Part shown: positions 1 through 8,571 of the stretch, one piece after another | How the letters are laid out: every line of letters starts with the position of its first letter | Position numbering within the stretch: the first letter of the stretch is position 1 | Assembly (NCBI GenBank): GCA_046758005.1 | Contig: JBHHZJ010000057.1 | Location: 1 to 23,228 of the forward strand | DNA length: 23,228 nt | Direction: 5' to 3' | Source: JBHHZJ01 sp046758005 | GTDB taxonomy: Bacteria > Pseudomonadota > Alphaproteobacteria > Kiloniellales > J153 | Made by a program: the position numbers and the translations under genes | The notes under the pieces: model-generated | The model's input: only the letters and a program-made list of their open reading frames with translations | What the model was told of the DNA's origin: nothing | Databases searched by the model: none

Positions 1-88
1 ACGCGGCCAGGTCGGGCACGCTGTCAATGAGCGTACCGTCCAGGTCGCAAAGCAGGACCGGATCCGGGCACCGCAATCGGGCGTGCAT
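1..88 (-). CDS. gph: phosphoglycolate phosphatase, N-terminal fragment (runs off the window)
   Basis: Only the first 29 codons are present, reading leftward from the ATG at 88 and leaving the window at base 1. The translation contains LLCDLDGTLIDSVPDLAA, the HAD-superfamily motif I (DxDGTLxDS) with the nucleophile and general acid/base aspartates. The VPDLA continuation is typical of Gph, which dephosphorylates 2-phosphoglycolate in the cytoplasm. In alphaproteobacteria gph often lies divergently next to glmU-glmS, as here, which supports the name. Another HAD phosphatase cannot be excluded from so short a piece. No strong Shine-Dalgarno sequence is seen before the ATG. Confidence 0.75.
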   Translation of the reverse strand, partial: MHARLRCPDPVLLCDLDGTLIDSVPDLAA

Positions 89-244
89 GCGGTTAGGTTA
101 ATGAGTTGAACATCGCGGGCGTGTAATATACCCCATCATATGATTATTTGCAGGCCGGGCTCGGGTTGTGGCAAGGTCTTATCTGTATTTCCAGAACTTT
201 TGACAGTCTGGCTCTCGGACCACAAGAGCCTCGGCTCGCCACCC
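89..244. other. gph/glmU divergent intergenic region
   Basis: This 156-base gap should hold divergent promoters for gph and glmU. For the plus strand there is a TTGACA at 200-205, but no convincing -10 at normal spacing, and a TAATAT at 124-129 without a well-placed -35. The glmU frame is open upstream to a possible start at 140, so a longer GlmU is formally possible. The residues encoded there do not resemble GlmU. No operator or RNA element was recognised. Confidence 0.4.
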
Positions 245-1657
245 ATGACACACGCAAATCTCGCCGTCGTCGTGTTGGCCGCCGGCCTGGGAACCCGGAT
301 GAAGTCGGCCAGACCGAAGGTGCTGCACGGGATCGCCGGCCGGCCGATGCTCGGTTACGTGCTCGACGCGGTGGCCGCGCTGGCGCCCGAGCGGGTCGTG
401 ATCGTGGCCGGCCCGGGCATGGAGCCGGCGGTGGACGACGCGGCGGCCGGGGCCGGCGTGCGCCACGAGACGGTGGTCCAGGACCGGCGGCTCGGCACCG
501 GCCACGCGGTCGCGTGCGCCAGGCCGGCGCTCGACGGCTATCACGGGCCGGAAGGGGCGGGCGACGTGCTGGTGGTGTTCGGCGACACCCCGCTGCTCCA
601 GCCGCGGACCCTGCGCGCCCTGGTCGAGGCGCGCCGGGGGCCGCGGGCGCCCGACCTCCTCGGGGTGGCGTTCCGGCCCGCCGAACCGGCGCAGTACGGC
701 CGGGTCGTGGTCGGCGAGGGCGGCCAGGTGCTGCGCATCGCGGAGTACGCCGATGCCGGCGAGGAGGAACGGCGCATCGACCTGTGCAACGCCGGCATCC
801 TGCTCGGCCACGGCCCGGTCCTGCTCGCTCTGGTCGACCGACTGGGCAAGGACAACGCCAAGGGCGAGTATTACCTGACCGACGTCTACGCGCTGGCCAA
901 CGCCGACGGCCGGCGGGTGCGCGCCGCCGAGGCCGATCCGGAGGAGGTCCTCGGGGTCAACTCGCGCGCCGAGCTGGCGGTCGCCGAGGCGGTGGTGCAG
1001 ACCCGGCTGCGCGCCCGGGCCATGGCCGAGGGCGCCACGCTGGTCGACCCGGCCGCCGTGTGGTTGTCCTGGGACACCCGGCTCGGCCGTGACGTGACGG
1101 TCCAGCCGAACGTATTCTTCGGCCCCGGCGTCGTCGTCGGCGACGACGCGGAGATCCGCAGCTTCTGCCACCTCGAGGGCGCGCGCATCGAGCCGGGCGC
1201 GGTGGTCGGCCCGTTCGCCCGCCTGCGTCCCGGCACCGTGGTCGGCGCCGGCGCGCGCGTCGGCAACTTCGTCGAGGTCAAGAACGCGGTGCTCGGGCCC
1301 GGCGCCAAGGCGAACCACCTGAGCTACCTCGGCGATGCCGAGGTGGGCGCACGGGCCAACATCGGCGCCGGTACGATCACCTGCAATTACGACGGCATCG
1401 CAAAGCACCGCACGACGATCGGCAAGGGGGCCTTTATCGGCTCGAACACCGCCCTGGTCGCCCCGGTGTCGGTGGGCGCGGGGGCCATCGTCGGGGCCGG
1501 CAGCACGATCACCCGCGACGTGGACGCCGACGCGGTCGCGGTCGCCCGCGGCGATCAGCGGCAGCACGCGAACGCGGCCCAACGCTTTCGCGAGCGCCGG
1601 CGGGCGCAGACGGCCCGCGGCGGGAAGGCCGATGGGACAAAGCAGAGGGACGCTTGA
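245..1657 (+). CDS. glmU: bifunctional UDP-N-acetylglucosamine pyrophosphorylase / glucosamine-1-phosphate N-acetyltransferase
   Basis: This cytoplasmic enzyme acetylates glucosamine-1-phosphate and then uridylylates it to UDP-GlcNAc, the precursor of peptidoglycan and lipopolysaccharide. The 470-residue product has the usual length. The N-terminal nucleotidyltransferase domain shows LAAGLGTRMKSARPKVLH (residues 11-28), GTGHAV, GDTPLL and GEYYLTDV. The C-terminal half is a left-handed beta-helix of hexapeptide repeats, containing NHLSYLGDAEVG with the acetyltransferase histidine and NIGAGTITCNYDG. The ATG at 245 was chosen because the family's conserved N-terminus begins just after it; the frame continues upstream with unrelated sequence. 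No clear Shine-Dalgarno is visible. The stop codon is four bases before glmS, so the pair is surely co-transcribed. Confidence 0.96.
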   Translation: MTHANLAVVVLAAGLGTRMKSARPKVLHGIAGRPMLGYVLDAVAALAPERVVIVAGPGMEPAVDDAAAGAGVRHETVVQDRRLGTGHAVACARPALDGYHGPEGAGDVLVVFGDTPLLQPRTLRALVEARRGPRAPDLLGVAFRPAEPAQYGRVVVGEGGQVLRIAEYADAGEEERRIDLCNAGILLGHGPVLLALVDRLGKDNAKGEYYLTDVYALANADGRRVRAAEADPEEVLGVNSRAELAVAEAVVQTRLRARAMAEGATLVDPAAVWLSWDTRLGRDVTVQPNVFFGPGVVVGDDAEIRSFCHLEGARIEPGAVVGPFARLRPGTVVGAGARVGNFVEVKNAVLGPGAKANHLSYLGDAEVGARANIGAGTITCNYDGIAKHRTTIGKGAFIGSNTALVAPVSVGAGAIVGAGSTITRDVDADAVAVARGDQRQHANAAQRFRERRRAQTARGGKADGTKQRDA

Positions 1658-1661
1658 TACC

Positions 1662-3484
<1,823 letters not shown>

Positions 3485-3485
<1 letters not shown>

Positions 3486-3517
3486 GACCGCGCGATGGCC
3501 GGCCCCGGCCGCGGTCC
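3485..3517 (+). terminator. GC-rich stem-loop after glmS (no U-tract)
   Basis: A perfect 8-bp stem GGACCGCG (3485-3492) / CGCGGTCC (3510-3517) starts in the glmS stop codon, with a GC-rich self-complementary loop. It lies between two convergent genes, where a bidirectional terminator would be expected. It lacks a downstream T-run in either direction, so intrinsic termination is uncertain. Confidence 0.4.
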
Positions 3518-3519
3518 GG

Positions 3520-3720
3520 CTAATAGCGGTATCCGTAATGGCCGCCGTGGCCGTAATAGCCGTGGTAGCCGGAGTACCCGTGCCCGTAATAGCCGTGGTA
3601 GCCGGAGTACCCGTGGTAGCTGGAGTAATACCCCGGGCCATAGTAATGGCAGCCCGATAACAGCGCGGCCACGGCGATGACGGCGCAAAGGCGGATCCAT
3701 TTCCTGAACGCTGCGGTCAT
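3520..3720 (-). CDS. small Tyr/Gly/His-repeat lipoprotein
   Basis: A 66-residue protein starts at the ATG at 3720 with a good ribosome-binding site (AAGGAG, spacing about six). It has a short basic n-region, a hydrophobic core and a lipobox LLSGC, so lipidation at Cys24 and export are predicted. The mature part is almost entirely Tyr, Gly, His and Ser in near-repeats such as GYSGYHGYYGHG. No catalytic residues or known domain are seen. Possible roles include a structural or adhesive envelope peptide, or metal binding through the histidines; both are guesses. The start in the lipobox frame, the Shine-Dalgarno and the signal sequence make a real gene likely despite the low complexity. It converges on glmS. 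Confidence 0.72.
   Translation of the reverse strand: MTAAFRKWIRLCAVIAVAALLSGCHYYGPGYYSSYHGYSGYHGYYGHGYSGYHGYYGHGGHYGYRY
3551..3615 (-). repeat. two 32-bp tandem copies (33-bp period) inside the lipoprotein gene
   Basis: The sequence beginning CCGTAATAGCCGTGGTAGCC occurs at 3551-3582 and again, identically over 32 bases, at 3584-3615. Because the period is 33 bases (11 codons), copy-number change would add or remove GYSGYHGYYGH units without breaking the frame. Confidence 0.85.
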
Positions 3721-4069
3721 GCGAGGCTCCTTGTATCGCTGACCCGAACTCTGGCGCGAGCGGCGAAAAGCGCCCTTTGCCGTGCCTGGCCGATCGACCG
3801 CTCCTCGTGCCGCGGCATCGCTTGGCGGCATCTCTTGCCGGGCCTTTGGCCATTTATACGTACCCCGGCGCGCATCCGTCCCCGCCGCTCGCGCGGTCGT
3901 GATTGCGGCCCTGGGCCGTCTTGTGCCGCCTTGGGCCGCGGTCCGCGCTCCGGTTTCGACGGTCGGACACCGACCCGGCAGCCCGGCGCGCGAGCCCGGA
4001 CTCGAAAGCATGCATCCGATCGGGTAGCATCGGCCTTGCGCGGGATGCCGCCGCCGGGAAGGGGGAACC
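3721..4069. other. intergenic region, no gene recognised
   Basis: 349 bases separate the divergent lipoprotein gene and EEP-fold gene. I see no convincing coding sequence or RNA gene. Reading leftward, a TATAAA at 3853-3858 could be a -10 for the lipoprotein gene, but no good -35 stands at the right distance. Promoters for both genes must lie here. Confidence 0.4.
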
Positions 4070-4891
4070 ATGGCCAAGGCCTTTTCGCTCGCGTCGTGGA
4101 ACGTCGAGCACTTCAGGGGAAAGCCCGATCGGGTCGTCGATGTCGTGCGGTTCCTGCGCGACAACGCGAAGAAGCCGGACGTCTTCGCAATCCACGAGGT
4201 CACCGGCAAAGCCGTGTTCGATGCCATGGTCGCGGAGATGCCCGGCTATCAGTTTCACATTACCGAAGGGCGGCAGACGCAGGAAATCCTGGTCGGCGTC
4301 AAGGCCGGCCTCACCGCCTTCTTTTCCCAGAGGACCGAGTTCAAGTCCGGCAGCTCCTTCCTGCGGCCGGGGGCGTTCCTGACCCTGCGCCTGGACGGAC
4401 AGAACCACTCCATACTCTTCCTGCACACCAAGAGCCTGCCGACCCCCAAGGGATTCGGCCTGCGCGACGACATGCTGGACCGCGCCTTCCGGCTCAAGCG
4501 AAAGCTGGACAAGATCGCCGGCGGGCGGGGCAAGGCGAACTTTCTGTTCCTGGGCGATCTCAACACGATGGGCCTTGCATATCCCTTCGATCAGGATATT
4601 CCCGCCGAGGTGGAATTGCGGCGCCTCGACGGACGGGCCTCGCGGAACAGGATGCGGCGGCTCGGCAAGAGCGCACCGCACACCTATTGGAACGGCCCCG
4701 GCTCGGCGATCCCGCCCGGCGACCTGGATCACGTCGTTGCAGCGAAGCATCTGCGGTTCAAGACCTTTCGGGGGACCGGCGAGGTCGATGTGCGCGGCTG
4801 GCCGGAGCTCGATACGGACCAGGAAAAGGCCCGCTGGATCGACCGCTTCTCCGATCATGCGCTCCTCTATCTCGAAATCCAGAAGGCATGA
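4070..4891 (+). CDS. endonuclease/exonuclease/phosphatase (EEP) family protein
   Basis: A 273-residue protein of the EEP fold (DNase I / exonuclease III / inositol-phosphatase superfamily), a metal-dependent phosphodiester or phosphomonoester hydrolase. Motifs in order: LASWNVEHF near residue 10 (metal-binding Asn), AIHEV near residue 44 (metal-binding Glu), HTKS, LGDLNTMG near residue 162 (catalytic Asp/Asn), LDHVVAA, and FSDHALLYLEI at the C-terminus (catalytic Asp-His pair). All hallmark residues are present, so it should be active. There is no signal peptide. The start has a strong GGAAGGGGGA ribosome-binding site. The substrate cannot be told: DNA, RNA cap, phosphoinositide and other targets all occur in this superfamily. 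It appears monocistronic. Confidence 0.85.
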   Translation: MAKAFSLASWNVEHFRGKPDRVVDVVRFLRDNAKKPDVFAIHEVTGKAVFDAMVAEMPGYQFHITEGRQTQEILVGVKAGLTAFFSQRTEFKSGSSFLRPGAFLTLRLDGQNHSILFLHTKSLPTPKGFGLRDDMLDRAFRLKRKLDKIAGGRGKANFLFLGDLNTMGLAYPFDQDIPAEVELRRLDGRASRNRMRRLGKSAPHTYWNGPGSAIPPGDLDHVVAAKHLRFKTFRGTGEVDVRGWPELDTDQEKARWIDRFSDHALLYLEIQKA

Positions 4892-4930
4892 GCGGCAGGG
4901 GTGAGGGCGTTGTCGGGAGCGGTCATTTTC

Positions 4931-4975
4931 ACATTGTATTTCCGTTAATAAATAAATTGCTGTGTCGTACAATGT
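4931..4975. repeat. 8-bp inverted repeat in an AT-rich island
   Basis: ACATTGTA at 4931-4938 and its exact reverse complement TACAATGT at 4968-4975 flank a 29-base AT-rich spacer, immediately left of the long direct repeat. It may be an operator, a hairpin or a remnant of a recombination junction. The right-hand copy of the region has no counterpart. Confidence 0.45.
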
Positions 4976-5480
4976 AAAAATTCTTGGCAATCCCGTTTAG
5001 CCTGCTAGTTTAGTTTCGTGGGCGCTGATTTCGACCGTCGGCTTGCGGGCGCTCAGACAAATGCAGCTAAGCGGCGGATGTGGATGCGAACCGCCCGGCG
5101 ACGCTGCGGCGGTTTTTTGTTCGGCCCGGTCCGGCCGTGACGGACCCGCGGGATTTGAGTGGGCAGCTTGCGACCGCGTCAACAATCGCTAAAGCGCCAC
5201 GGGGAGATGCTCCGTGGGCCCGTAAGGTGGAAGCCGGGAGTATCTCCGTCATGCAGTACTTCCCCGCATTCCTCGACCTGAACGGCAAGCCCTGCCTCGT
5301 CGCGGGCGGCGGTGAAATCGCCGCGCGCAAAGTGCGCCTCCTGCGCAAGGCCGGGGCGGCCGTGACCGTGGTGGCGCCCCGGATCGGGTCCGAGATCGCC
5401 GAGCTGGCCGAAAGCGGCGCCGTGCGCGTCGTGCGCCGCGGGTTCGTGGCCGGCGACGCCCGCGGCCGGGCCGTCGTGTT
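4973..5480 (+). repeat. 508-bp direct repeat, left copy (cysG promoter, leader, 5' coding)
   Basis: This segment recurs at 8484-8991 with a constant offset of 3511 bases. From 5061 to 5480 the 420 bases are identical by eye. The first 88 bases carry about seven substitutions, including TTGGCA instead of TTGACA at the -35 element. The copy ends inside cysG codon 77. The structure repeat - cassette - repeat plus full gene is what single-crossover (Campbell-type) integration of a circle carrying the cysG 5' end would leave. Confidence 0.95.
4984..5118 (+). promoter_or_regulatory. left copy of the cysG promoter and attenuator leader
   Basis: This is the duplicate of the leader described at 8495-8629. 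The -35 is degraded to TTGGCA (4984-4989). The terminator hairpin (5089-5114 with its T-run to 5118) and the small Cys-Gly-Cys ORF (ATG at 5061, TAA at 5190-5192) are intact and identical to the right copy. It would now drive only the truncated cysG. Confidence 0.55.
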
Positions 5481-5508
5481 GCGCGCCGCGGGCTCCGCTT
5501 CGGCATAA
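5251..5508 (+). pseudogene. cysG: truncated cysG (first 76 codons, then divergent)
   Basis: Codons 1-76 are identical to the intact cysG at 8762, including the start of the NAD-binding Rossmann domain (LVAGGGEIAARK). From base 5481 the sequence is unrelated, and the frame stops after nine new residues (LRAAGSASA). The 85-residue product would lack most of the dehydrogenase/ferrochelatase module and the whole methyltransferase domain, so it should be non-functional. It retains its own promoter, leader and ribosome-binding site and may still be transcribed. It is best read as the product of the duplication or integration that placed the three-gene cassette here. Confidence 0.9.
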
Positions 5509-5547
5509 CGCGCGCTCTTGCCAGGACGCGGTTGTCGGCGATCGGCA

Positions 5548-5561
5548 TTGATCTAGGTCAA
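5548..5561 (+). promoter_or_regulatory. FNR/Anr/Dnr-type box before the Rid/oxygenase cassette
   Basis: TTGATCTAGGTCAA matches the consensus TTGAT-N4-ATCAA at nine of ten fixed positions. Its centre is 5554.5. A class II site (centre at -41.5) would place the start of transcription near 5596, and TTAAAT at 5583-5588 sits about where the -10 should be. The cassette is therefore probably induced by low oxygen (FNR/Anr) or nitric oxide (Dnr-type). It is 120 bases before the first gene. Confidence 0.7.
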
Positions 5562-5680
5562 GGACAGAGAAAAATCCCGAGCTTAAATGGGCTCGGACGA
5601 TCGGCGCTCGAGAACGGGAGCGGTCTGCCAGGCGCTCGCTACCAGTGGTACTGTGGTCCCGGGGGAGTGGCCAGTGCGGA

Positions 5681-6844
5681 ATGGACGCTGACAACGAAGG
5701 AATCGCAAGCCGCAGCTTTCGAGGGAGAACGGGCGGAGCGGAACATTTCATTGCCGTGGAAGCCCCTGGGGGTCTTGGCCTTCCAGAACAAATCGATCGC
5801 ATCGAGAAGCGCTACGCGCGAGCGAGAAACGCGCTTGGCCTCACGCCAGACACCGCGGTATTCCGCCGCATATTCGTCAGCGATGTGATGAACCAGGTCG
5901 CGTCGGTCCGGGAGAGCGGCCTCTTCGGCGCGCCGAGCGACAGCCCCGTGGCCGTCTCGATCGTGCAGCAGCCGCCCCTGCTGCATTCGAAGGTCGCACT
6001 TCTGGCGTATCATGTCGAGAGCGACGCCCCCATCGCGAAGCGCCGCTTGTCGCCCAAGCACCTGCTCGTCGAGAAGAACGGCCTGCGCCACCTCTGGAGC
6101 ACGCGCCTCTGCGCCGGCGCCTACGGGTCGTCGACCTCAGCAGCCGCCCAGACGCGCGCGGTTTTCGACGATCTGGTCGGTACCCTTTCCAGTCAGGGCG
6201 GCAGCTTGCGCGACCACTGCGTCCGGACCTGGATCTACCTCAAGGATGTCGACGTATTCTATCAGGATATGGTCGACAGCCGTAGAGAAGTGTTTTTGCA
6301 GTACGGCTTGGCCCGGGACACGCATTATATCGCCAGCACCGGCATCGAGGGCGCCTGCGCGCACCGCTACGATCTTGTGGCGATGGATGCCTATTCCATC
6401 CTCGGCCTCGCGCCGGCGCAGATATCGTATCTCAACGCCTTCGACCGGTTGTGCGAGACCAAGGATTACGACGTCACCTTCGAGCGCGGCACGCGCATCG
6501 CCTATGCCGATCGGGCGCATCATTTCATCTCCGGGACCGCGAGCATCGACAATGCCGGGCGTGTCATGCATCCCGGCGATGTTCTACGCCAGCTGGACCG
6601 GGCGCTCGGCAATGTCGACGCCCTTTTGCGTTCCGGATCGCTAAGCCTCGACGACATGATGCATTTCACCGTTTATCTCCGCGACCCGACCGATTTCGGC
6701 CACGTCGACGGCTATCTCCGCGAGCGCTTTCCCCACCTCCCGATCCTCATCGTCGAGGGCGCCGTCTGCCGACCGGAATGGCTGATCGAAGTCGAAGGTG
6801 TGGCGATTGTCGCCAACGACGAGCCCAACCTTCCCCCCTTCTAG
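5681..6844 (+). CDS. two-domain RidA (YjgF/UK114) superfamily protein, chorismatase-like architecture
   Basis: A 387-residue protein if started at the ATG at 5681; a GTG at 5645 is possible. The C-terminal ~110 residues (HHFISGTASI through WLIEVEGVAIV) read as a RidA/YjgF fold. The middle portion (TWIYLKDVDVFYQDMVDSRR ... ASTGIEG) looks like a second, degenerate copy. This layout resembles, from memory, the FkbO/Hyg5/XanB2 chorismatases, which use a RidA-like trimeric fold to cleave chorismate. Possible activities are therefore chorismate hydrolysis or imine/enamine hydrolysis; neither is shown. No signal peptide is seen, so it is likely cytoplasmic. It is the first gene behind the FNR-type box and is followed by two oxygenase genes. 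GC content is lower than its chromosomal neighbours. Confidence 0.7.
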   Translation: MDADNEGIASRSFRGRTGGAEHFIAVEAPGGLGLPEQIDRIEKRYARARNALGLTPDTAVFRRIFVSDVMNQVASVRESGLFGAPSDSPVAVSIVQQPPLLHSKVALLAYHVESDAPIAKRRLSPKHLLVEKNGLRHLWSTRLCAGAYGSSTSAAAQTRAVFDDLVGTLSSQGGSLRDHCVRTWIYLKDVDVFYQDMVDSRREVFLQYGLARDTHYIASTGIEGACAHRYDLVAMDAYSILGLAPAQISYLNAFDRLCETKDYDVTFERGTRIAYADRAHHFISGTASIDNAGRVMHPGDVLRQLDRALGNVDALLRSGSLSLDDMMHFTVYLRDPTDFGHVDGYLRERFPHLPILIVEGAVCRPEWLIEVEGVAIVANDEPNLPPF

Positions 6845-6945
6845 GACTGCCCCGAGGGCAGGAGGTGCCGCGGTTGTCCGGAGCGATGCCACAGTTCCAC
6901 GGTGCGATGGGCCTTATCGCGGTCGGGGCAAAAGGAGCACGAATC

Positions 6946-7617
6946 ATGCAAAACGCCAATGCGCCATTCTCGATGCTCGACGGGGCAGCCATCGCGGCGG
7001 CCGAGTTGCGCCATGATCCTTATGATTTTGCCTTTGTCGACCACGCGATCGATCCTCGGCTGAAGGACGAGATCCTGGCCGATGCGCCGCACATCCCCTA
7101 TCGCGGAAGCTATGGCCTACCGGATCTGCGCTACGGGCCTAAATTCGGCGCGGTTATAGAAGACCTCCTCAGCCCGGGCTTCCGACATTTGGTCGAGCGG
7201 AAATTCGACATGGACCTCAGCAAGTATCCGCCGGTCATCGTGATGATGGGCAATACCACCGGCCATTACAACGAGGGCTATGCCCATCCGGATTCGAAGC
7301 ACAAGATCGTCACGGTGCTGCTCGGCTTCAGCCGCGAGTGGCCTTACGAGCGTGGGCGGCTTCGCGTCCTGCGCAGCTCGGATCGCGACGATTATGCTTT
7401 CGAGTTTCCGCCGGAGTTCGGCCGAATGCTCATGTTCCGCGTCTGCGACCACTCATGGCACGGATTCCTGCCGCAGAAGGGACAGCGCATAAGCCTGCAG
7501 CTGTGTTTCGTCGATTCGCACTGGTATGTCCAACGCGAGTATTGGCGTCACAGTGTCAGCGCCTTCGCCAAGTCGGTGCCTGTGCTGCGCAAGATCATCG
7601 AATGGGCGCCACGCTAG
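6946..7617 (+). CDS. 2-oxoglutarate/Fe(II)-dependent oxygenase-like protein (first)
   Basis: A 223-residue protein starting at the ATG at 6946, preceded by AAAGGAG at good spacing. The double-stranded beta-helix signature is present: HPD at 114-116 supplies the iron ligands His and Asp, SWHGF at 171-174 the distal His172, and Arg181 nine residues later fits the 2-oxoglutarate-binding arginine. The family hydroxylates or otherwise oxidises C-H bonds using O2 and 2-oxoglutarate, releasing succinate and CO2. The substrate is unknown; prolyl-hydroxylase-like and small-molecule enzymes share this pattern. There is no signal peptide or membrane segment. It lies 101 bases after the Rid-like gene and 45 bases before the second oxygenase gene, so co-transcription is likely. 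Confidence 0.72.
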   Translation: MQNANAPFSMLDGAAIAAAELRHDPYDFAFVDHAIDPRLKDEILADAPHIPYRGSYGLPDLRYGPKFGAVIEDLLSPGFRHLVERKFDMDLSKYPPVIVMMGNTTGHYNEGYAHPDSKHKIVTVLLGFSREWPYERGRLRVLRSSDRDDYAFEFPPEFGRMLMFRVCDHSWHGFLPQKGQRISLQLCFVDSHWYVQREYWRHSVSAFAKSVPVLRKIIEWAPR

Positions 7618-7662
7618 GTTCGCTAGCCGGCGAGCGATCAGGCTGTGAAGAGGAGTCGGACG

Positions 7663-8340
7663 ATGAGCTATCCCCCAGTCCCCGACGCGACGAAGGTCAC
7701 GCGCCATTTCTGTCAAGCCGTGCGCGAAGCGCGCTGCGACGACTGGCCGTACCGTCATTGGGGCCTCACCAACGTGTTTCCGGAGGCGCTGTGCACCGGC
7801 ATTCTCACCCTCCCGATCGCCCCTCCCATGCTCGGCAAGACGGACGGGACGCGCGACACCTACAACAACAAGCGGACCTTCATTACCCCCTTATTACGGT
7901 CGAAGTTTCCGGCCTGTGCGGTGCTCGCCGACGCGCTGCAAACTCCGGATGTCGCGCGCCTGATGGCGAAGACATGCGACATCGACGTCGCCGGTAGCTA
8001 TTTGAGGATGGAATACATCCAAGACACTGACGGCGCCTGGCTCGAGCCGCACCGCGATATTCCAGACAAGCTGTTCTCGATGGTCGTCTATCTCTTCACC
8101 GGGCCGGATGCCAAGGACTGGGGCACCGATATCTACGATGCCGAACGCCGATGGGTCGGCCGATCTTCGAGCGAATTCAATTCTGGTGTGATCTTTGTCC
8201 CCGGGCCCGCGACCTGGCACGGCTTCGATCCACGCCCAATCGTCGGCGTTCGCCGTTTGATGGAAATCAACTACGTCCGGCCCAACTGGCGCGACCGCGA
8301 GCAGCTGACCTTTCCGGACCGGCCGATCGCCACGACATAG
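7663..8340 (+). CDS. 2-oxoglutarate/Fe(II)-dependent oxygenase-like protein (second)
   Basis: A 225-residue protein starting at the ATG at 7663 with AAGAGGAG upstream; an in-frame GTG at 7645 precedes this ribosome-binding site and is less likely. LEPHRDIPDK gives the facial-triad His130 and Asp132, TWHGF gives His186, and RRLMEINYV (Arg197/198) can bind 2-oxoglutarate. GVIFVPGPATWHGF matches the usual strand before the distal His. It shares little sequence with the preceding oxygenase-like protein beyond these motifs, so the pair is not a recent duplication and may act on successive positions of one substrate. That is inference. It is the last gene of the cassette, 143 bases before the right direct repeat. 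Confidence 0.72.
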   Translation: MSYPPVPDATKVTRHFCQAVREARCDDWPYRHWGLTNVFPEALCTGILTLPIAPPMLGKTDGTRDTYNNKRTFITPLLRSKFPACAVLADALQTPDVARLMAKTCDIDVAGSYLRMEYIQDTDGAWLEPHRDIPDKLFSMVVYLFTGPDAKDWGTDIYDAERRWVGRSSSEFNSGVIFVPGPATWHGFDPRPIVGVRRLMEINYVRPNWRDREQLTFPDRPIATT

Positions 8341-8457
8341 CGTCCGGCGGCCGCACGCTGTGCCGGGCCTGTAAACTCTATACGCAGGCGGGCGCGAAAC
8401 CGTTCCCGTGGGTGGTGGCGGTCGTGTTGCGGGTCTATTTCACAAACAGAAAATGTG

Positions 8458-8463
8458 TATAAT
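8458..8463 (+). promoter_or_regulatory. isolated perfect TATAAT before the right repeat
   Basis: A perfect -10 hexamer lies just upstream of the second repeat, where the left copy has a different sequence. No -35 resembling TTGACA stands 16-18 bases before it. It might give cysG an additional promoter contributed by the cassette side of the junction. Confidence 0.3.
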
Positions 8464-8494
8464 GGTTTTCTTCCGATATCCTCTGTAAAAATTA

Positions 8495-8522
8495 TTGACA
8501 ATCCCGTTTAGCCTGCTAGTTT
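8495..8522 (+). promoter_or_regulatory. cysG promoter candidate
   Basis: TTGACA at 8495-8500 is a perfect -35 element, followed after 16 bases by TAGTTT (8517-8522) as a weak -10. This would start transcription near 8529 and give a leader of about 230 nucleotides before the cysG ATG. Confidence 0.5.
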
Positions 8523-8571
8523 AGTTTTATGGGCGCCGATTTCGACCGTCGGCTTGCGGGCGCTCATAGAA

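Larger units (their letters stand above)
5481..8483 (+). mobile_element. 3.0-kb cassette bracketed by the direct repeats (possible acquired island)
   Basis: Three co-directional genes lie between the two cysG 5' copies. Base composition is visibly lower in GC than the glm and cys genes: 31 of 60 bases are G or C in 7201-7260, against 44 of 60 in 541-600. No transposase, integrase or terminal inverted repeats are seen, so the term mobile element is an inference from the repeats and composition only. Confidence 0.45.

Noticed and set aside
3551..3615. Short tandem repeat considered as a CRISPR array
   Set aside because: The period is 33 bases with only a single base between the 32-base identical units, no unique spacers, and it encodes repeated residues in frame.
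5645..5680. GTG start for the Rid-like gene
   Set aside because: No ribosome-binding site before 5645; the ATG at 5681 has a GGGGGAG upstream, although its spacing is slightly long. Not fully excluded.
5481..8483. Insertion sequence or transposon
   Set aside because: No transposase, integrase, terminal inverted repeats or short target duplication was found; the only repeats are the long cysG copies.
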